NCBI GenBank assembly: GCA_021802305.1
Contig: JAKAAD010000070.1
Span: 1 to 5,708, forward strand
Source: a bacterium
GTDB taxonomy: Bacteria > Chlamydiota > Chlamydiia > Chlamydiales > Rhabdochlamydiaceae
Direction of reading: 5' to 3'
DNA: 5,708 bases
Shown in pieces: positions 4,966 through 5,708 of the stretch (position 1 is its first letter; each line of letters starts with the position of its first letter). The notes below the pieces were generated by a model that saw only the letters and a list, made by a program, of their open reading frames with translations, had not been told where the DNA came from and ran no database searches. The translations under genes were made by a program, and so were the position numbers.

Positions 4966-5708
4966 AAACAACTCTCGATCGACGTAATCGTATATTCGAT
5001 GTTTTGCAAGCGAAATACATCGCCCACGGATAGATCTTTGATTTGCTGCGCTAATTTCGATTGAAAGGACAAAATACCCTTCTCTGGATCGGCATCCCAT
5101 GGTCCAAGCAAACTATATGTCAAATGTTCCCCTGTCTTGCTCGTTGCCCCTACCTTAGTTCCCACGCCTACTTTATCAAGAATAATATCTTCTTTCGTCA
5201 GGACGCGTGCAAGATGTAACTGTTGCGAAAGGAATTTCAATTCAGATTGCAATCGATCGCGTCTTTCTAAGGCTGCTTTAAATTCTGCATTTTCTCGCAA
5301 ATCGCCATGGGCACGTGCGAGTTCAATCTCTTTTGCATTTTCAACAGTTTCCACTGTTGCAATTTGTTGAATTCGTTTTTGTAATTTTTGATACCCCTCT
5401 AATGTGGTCCAAATCGTCTCTTCTTCGGGTTCTAATCCATCTACTTTTTTACGCATCTTAGCAAGCGATGGATGTGCAACTTCTGCTAATGAATAGAAGA
5501 TTTTTTTGTCGTGATCGCTCAAACTATGGCATTTGGAAGCAAGCAGTAAAAACTCCTGGACCTGATCGATCTTCGCCTCTTTCATGATCTGGCGAACTAT
5601 GGCATAGCGTTTATCGCTAATAAAGGAAACGATTTTTTTAACAAAATCGCGTTGTTTTGGATCATTCTCCAAGTGACAAAGCAGAATAAAGAGTCCTTCA
5701 AAAGCGAT
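4962..5708 (-). CDS. greA: GreA-type transcription elongation factor, C-terminal part of a longer protein
   Basis: GreA enters the RNA polymerase secondary channel and stimulates cleavage of backtracked RNA. The visible 248 residues are the C-terminal portion; the frame is open to the window edge. The GreA module occupies about residues 98-248: a coiled-coil hairpin whose tip is ARAHGDLRENAEFKAA (131-146, acidic Asp136 and Glu139 matching E. coli Asp41 and Glu44), then an FKBP-like C-terminal domain with GVGTKVGA and LLGPWDADPEKGILSF. The module is full length, yet about 97 further residues precede it in frame (for example DPKQRDFVKKIVSF and a helical stretch to VDGLEPEEETIW). No convincing internal start explains them: TTG at 5672 lacks a clear ribosome site and cuts through this region. 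Known chlamydial GreA proteins are, from memory, several hundred residues longer than usual, which fits. The stop overlaps the rdgB start. The promoter is outside the window. Confidence 0.92.
   Translation of the reverse strand: MAFEGLFILLCHLENDPKQRDFVKKIVSFISDKRYAIVRQIMKEAKIDQVQEFLLLASKCHSLSDHDKKIFYSLAEVAHPSLAKMRKKVDGLEPEEETIWTTLEGYQKLQKRIQQIATVETVENAKEIELARAHGDLRENAEFKAALERRDRLQSELKFLSQQLHLARVLTKEDIILDKVGVGTKVGATSKTGEHLTYSLLGPWDADPEKGILSFQSKLAQQIKDLSVGDVFRLQNIEYTITSIESCL

Noticed and set aside
4966..5100. Longer rdgB starting at 5100
   Set aside because: The added 45 residues are an out-of-frame reading of the greA 3' end; the family starts precisely at MKLILASRN (4965).

Overview
The window looks like a piece of a chromosome from a member of the Chlamydiota, more likely an environmental (Parachlamydiales-like) lineage than a Chlamydia pathogen. 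The main clue is the gene at the right edge. It carries a complete GreA module as the C-terminal part of a longer protein, and a long N-terminal extension on GreA is, from memory, a chlamydial trait. The other recognisable genes are bacterial housekeeping genes that do not fix the phylum. The organism call is therefore an inference, made without any database search.

Layout from left to right. (1) Positions 2-1690, plus strand: the 3' part of a large soluble, alpha-helical protein that I do not recognise; it runs off the left edge. (2) Positions 1691-1879: a 189-base non-coding gap between convergent genes. It contains a near-consensus housekeeping promoter on the plus strand (TTGACA, 18 bp, TATAGT) and a long imperfect inverted repeat, so it is a candidate small-RNA locus reading towards the 3' end of lgt. 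(3) Positions 1880-2770, minus strand: lgt, lipoprotein diacylglyceryl transferase. (4) Positions 2860-3936 and 3917-4300, plus strand: a membrane-anchored PIN-TRAM protein of the YacL type and acpS, overlapping by 20 bases and probably co-transcribed. (5) Positions 4301-4350: a 50-base convergent gap with a strong Shine-Dalgarno sequence followed by a 30-codon reading frame. (6) Positions 4351-4965 and 4962-5708, minus strand: rdgB/HAM1 nucleotide-sanitising pyrophosphatase, overlapping by ATGA the end of a greA-like gene that runs off the right edge.

The genes cover unrelated core functions: lipoprotein maturation (Lgt), carrier-protein activation for lipid synthesis (AcpS), rescue of stalled RNA polymerase (GreA) and removal of non-canonical NTPs (RdgB). 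GreA and RdgB both protect the accuracy or progress of nucleic-acid synthesis and appear translationally coupled. I see no mobile element, CRISPR array, tRNA, rRNA or defence system. The points most worth a second look are the promoter and hairpin in the 1691-1879 gap, the apparently degraded PIN active site, and the unrecognised first gene.
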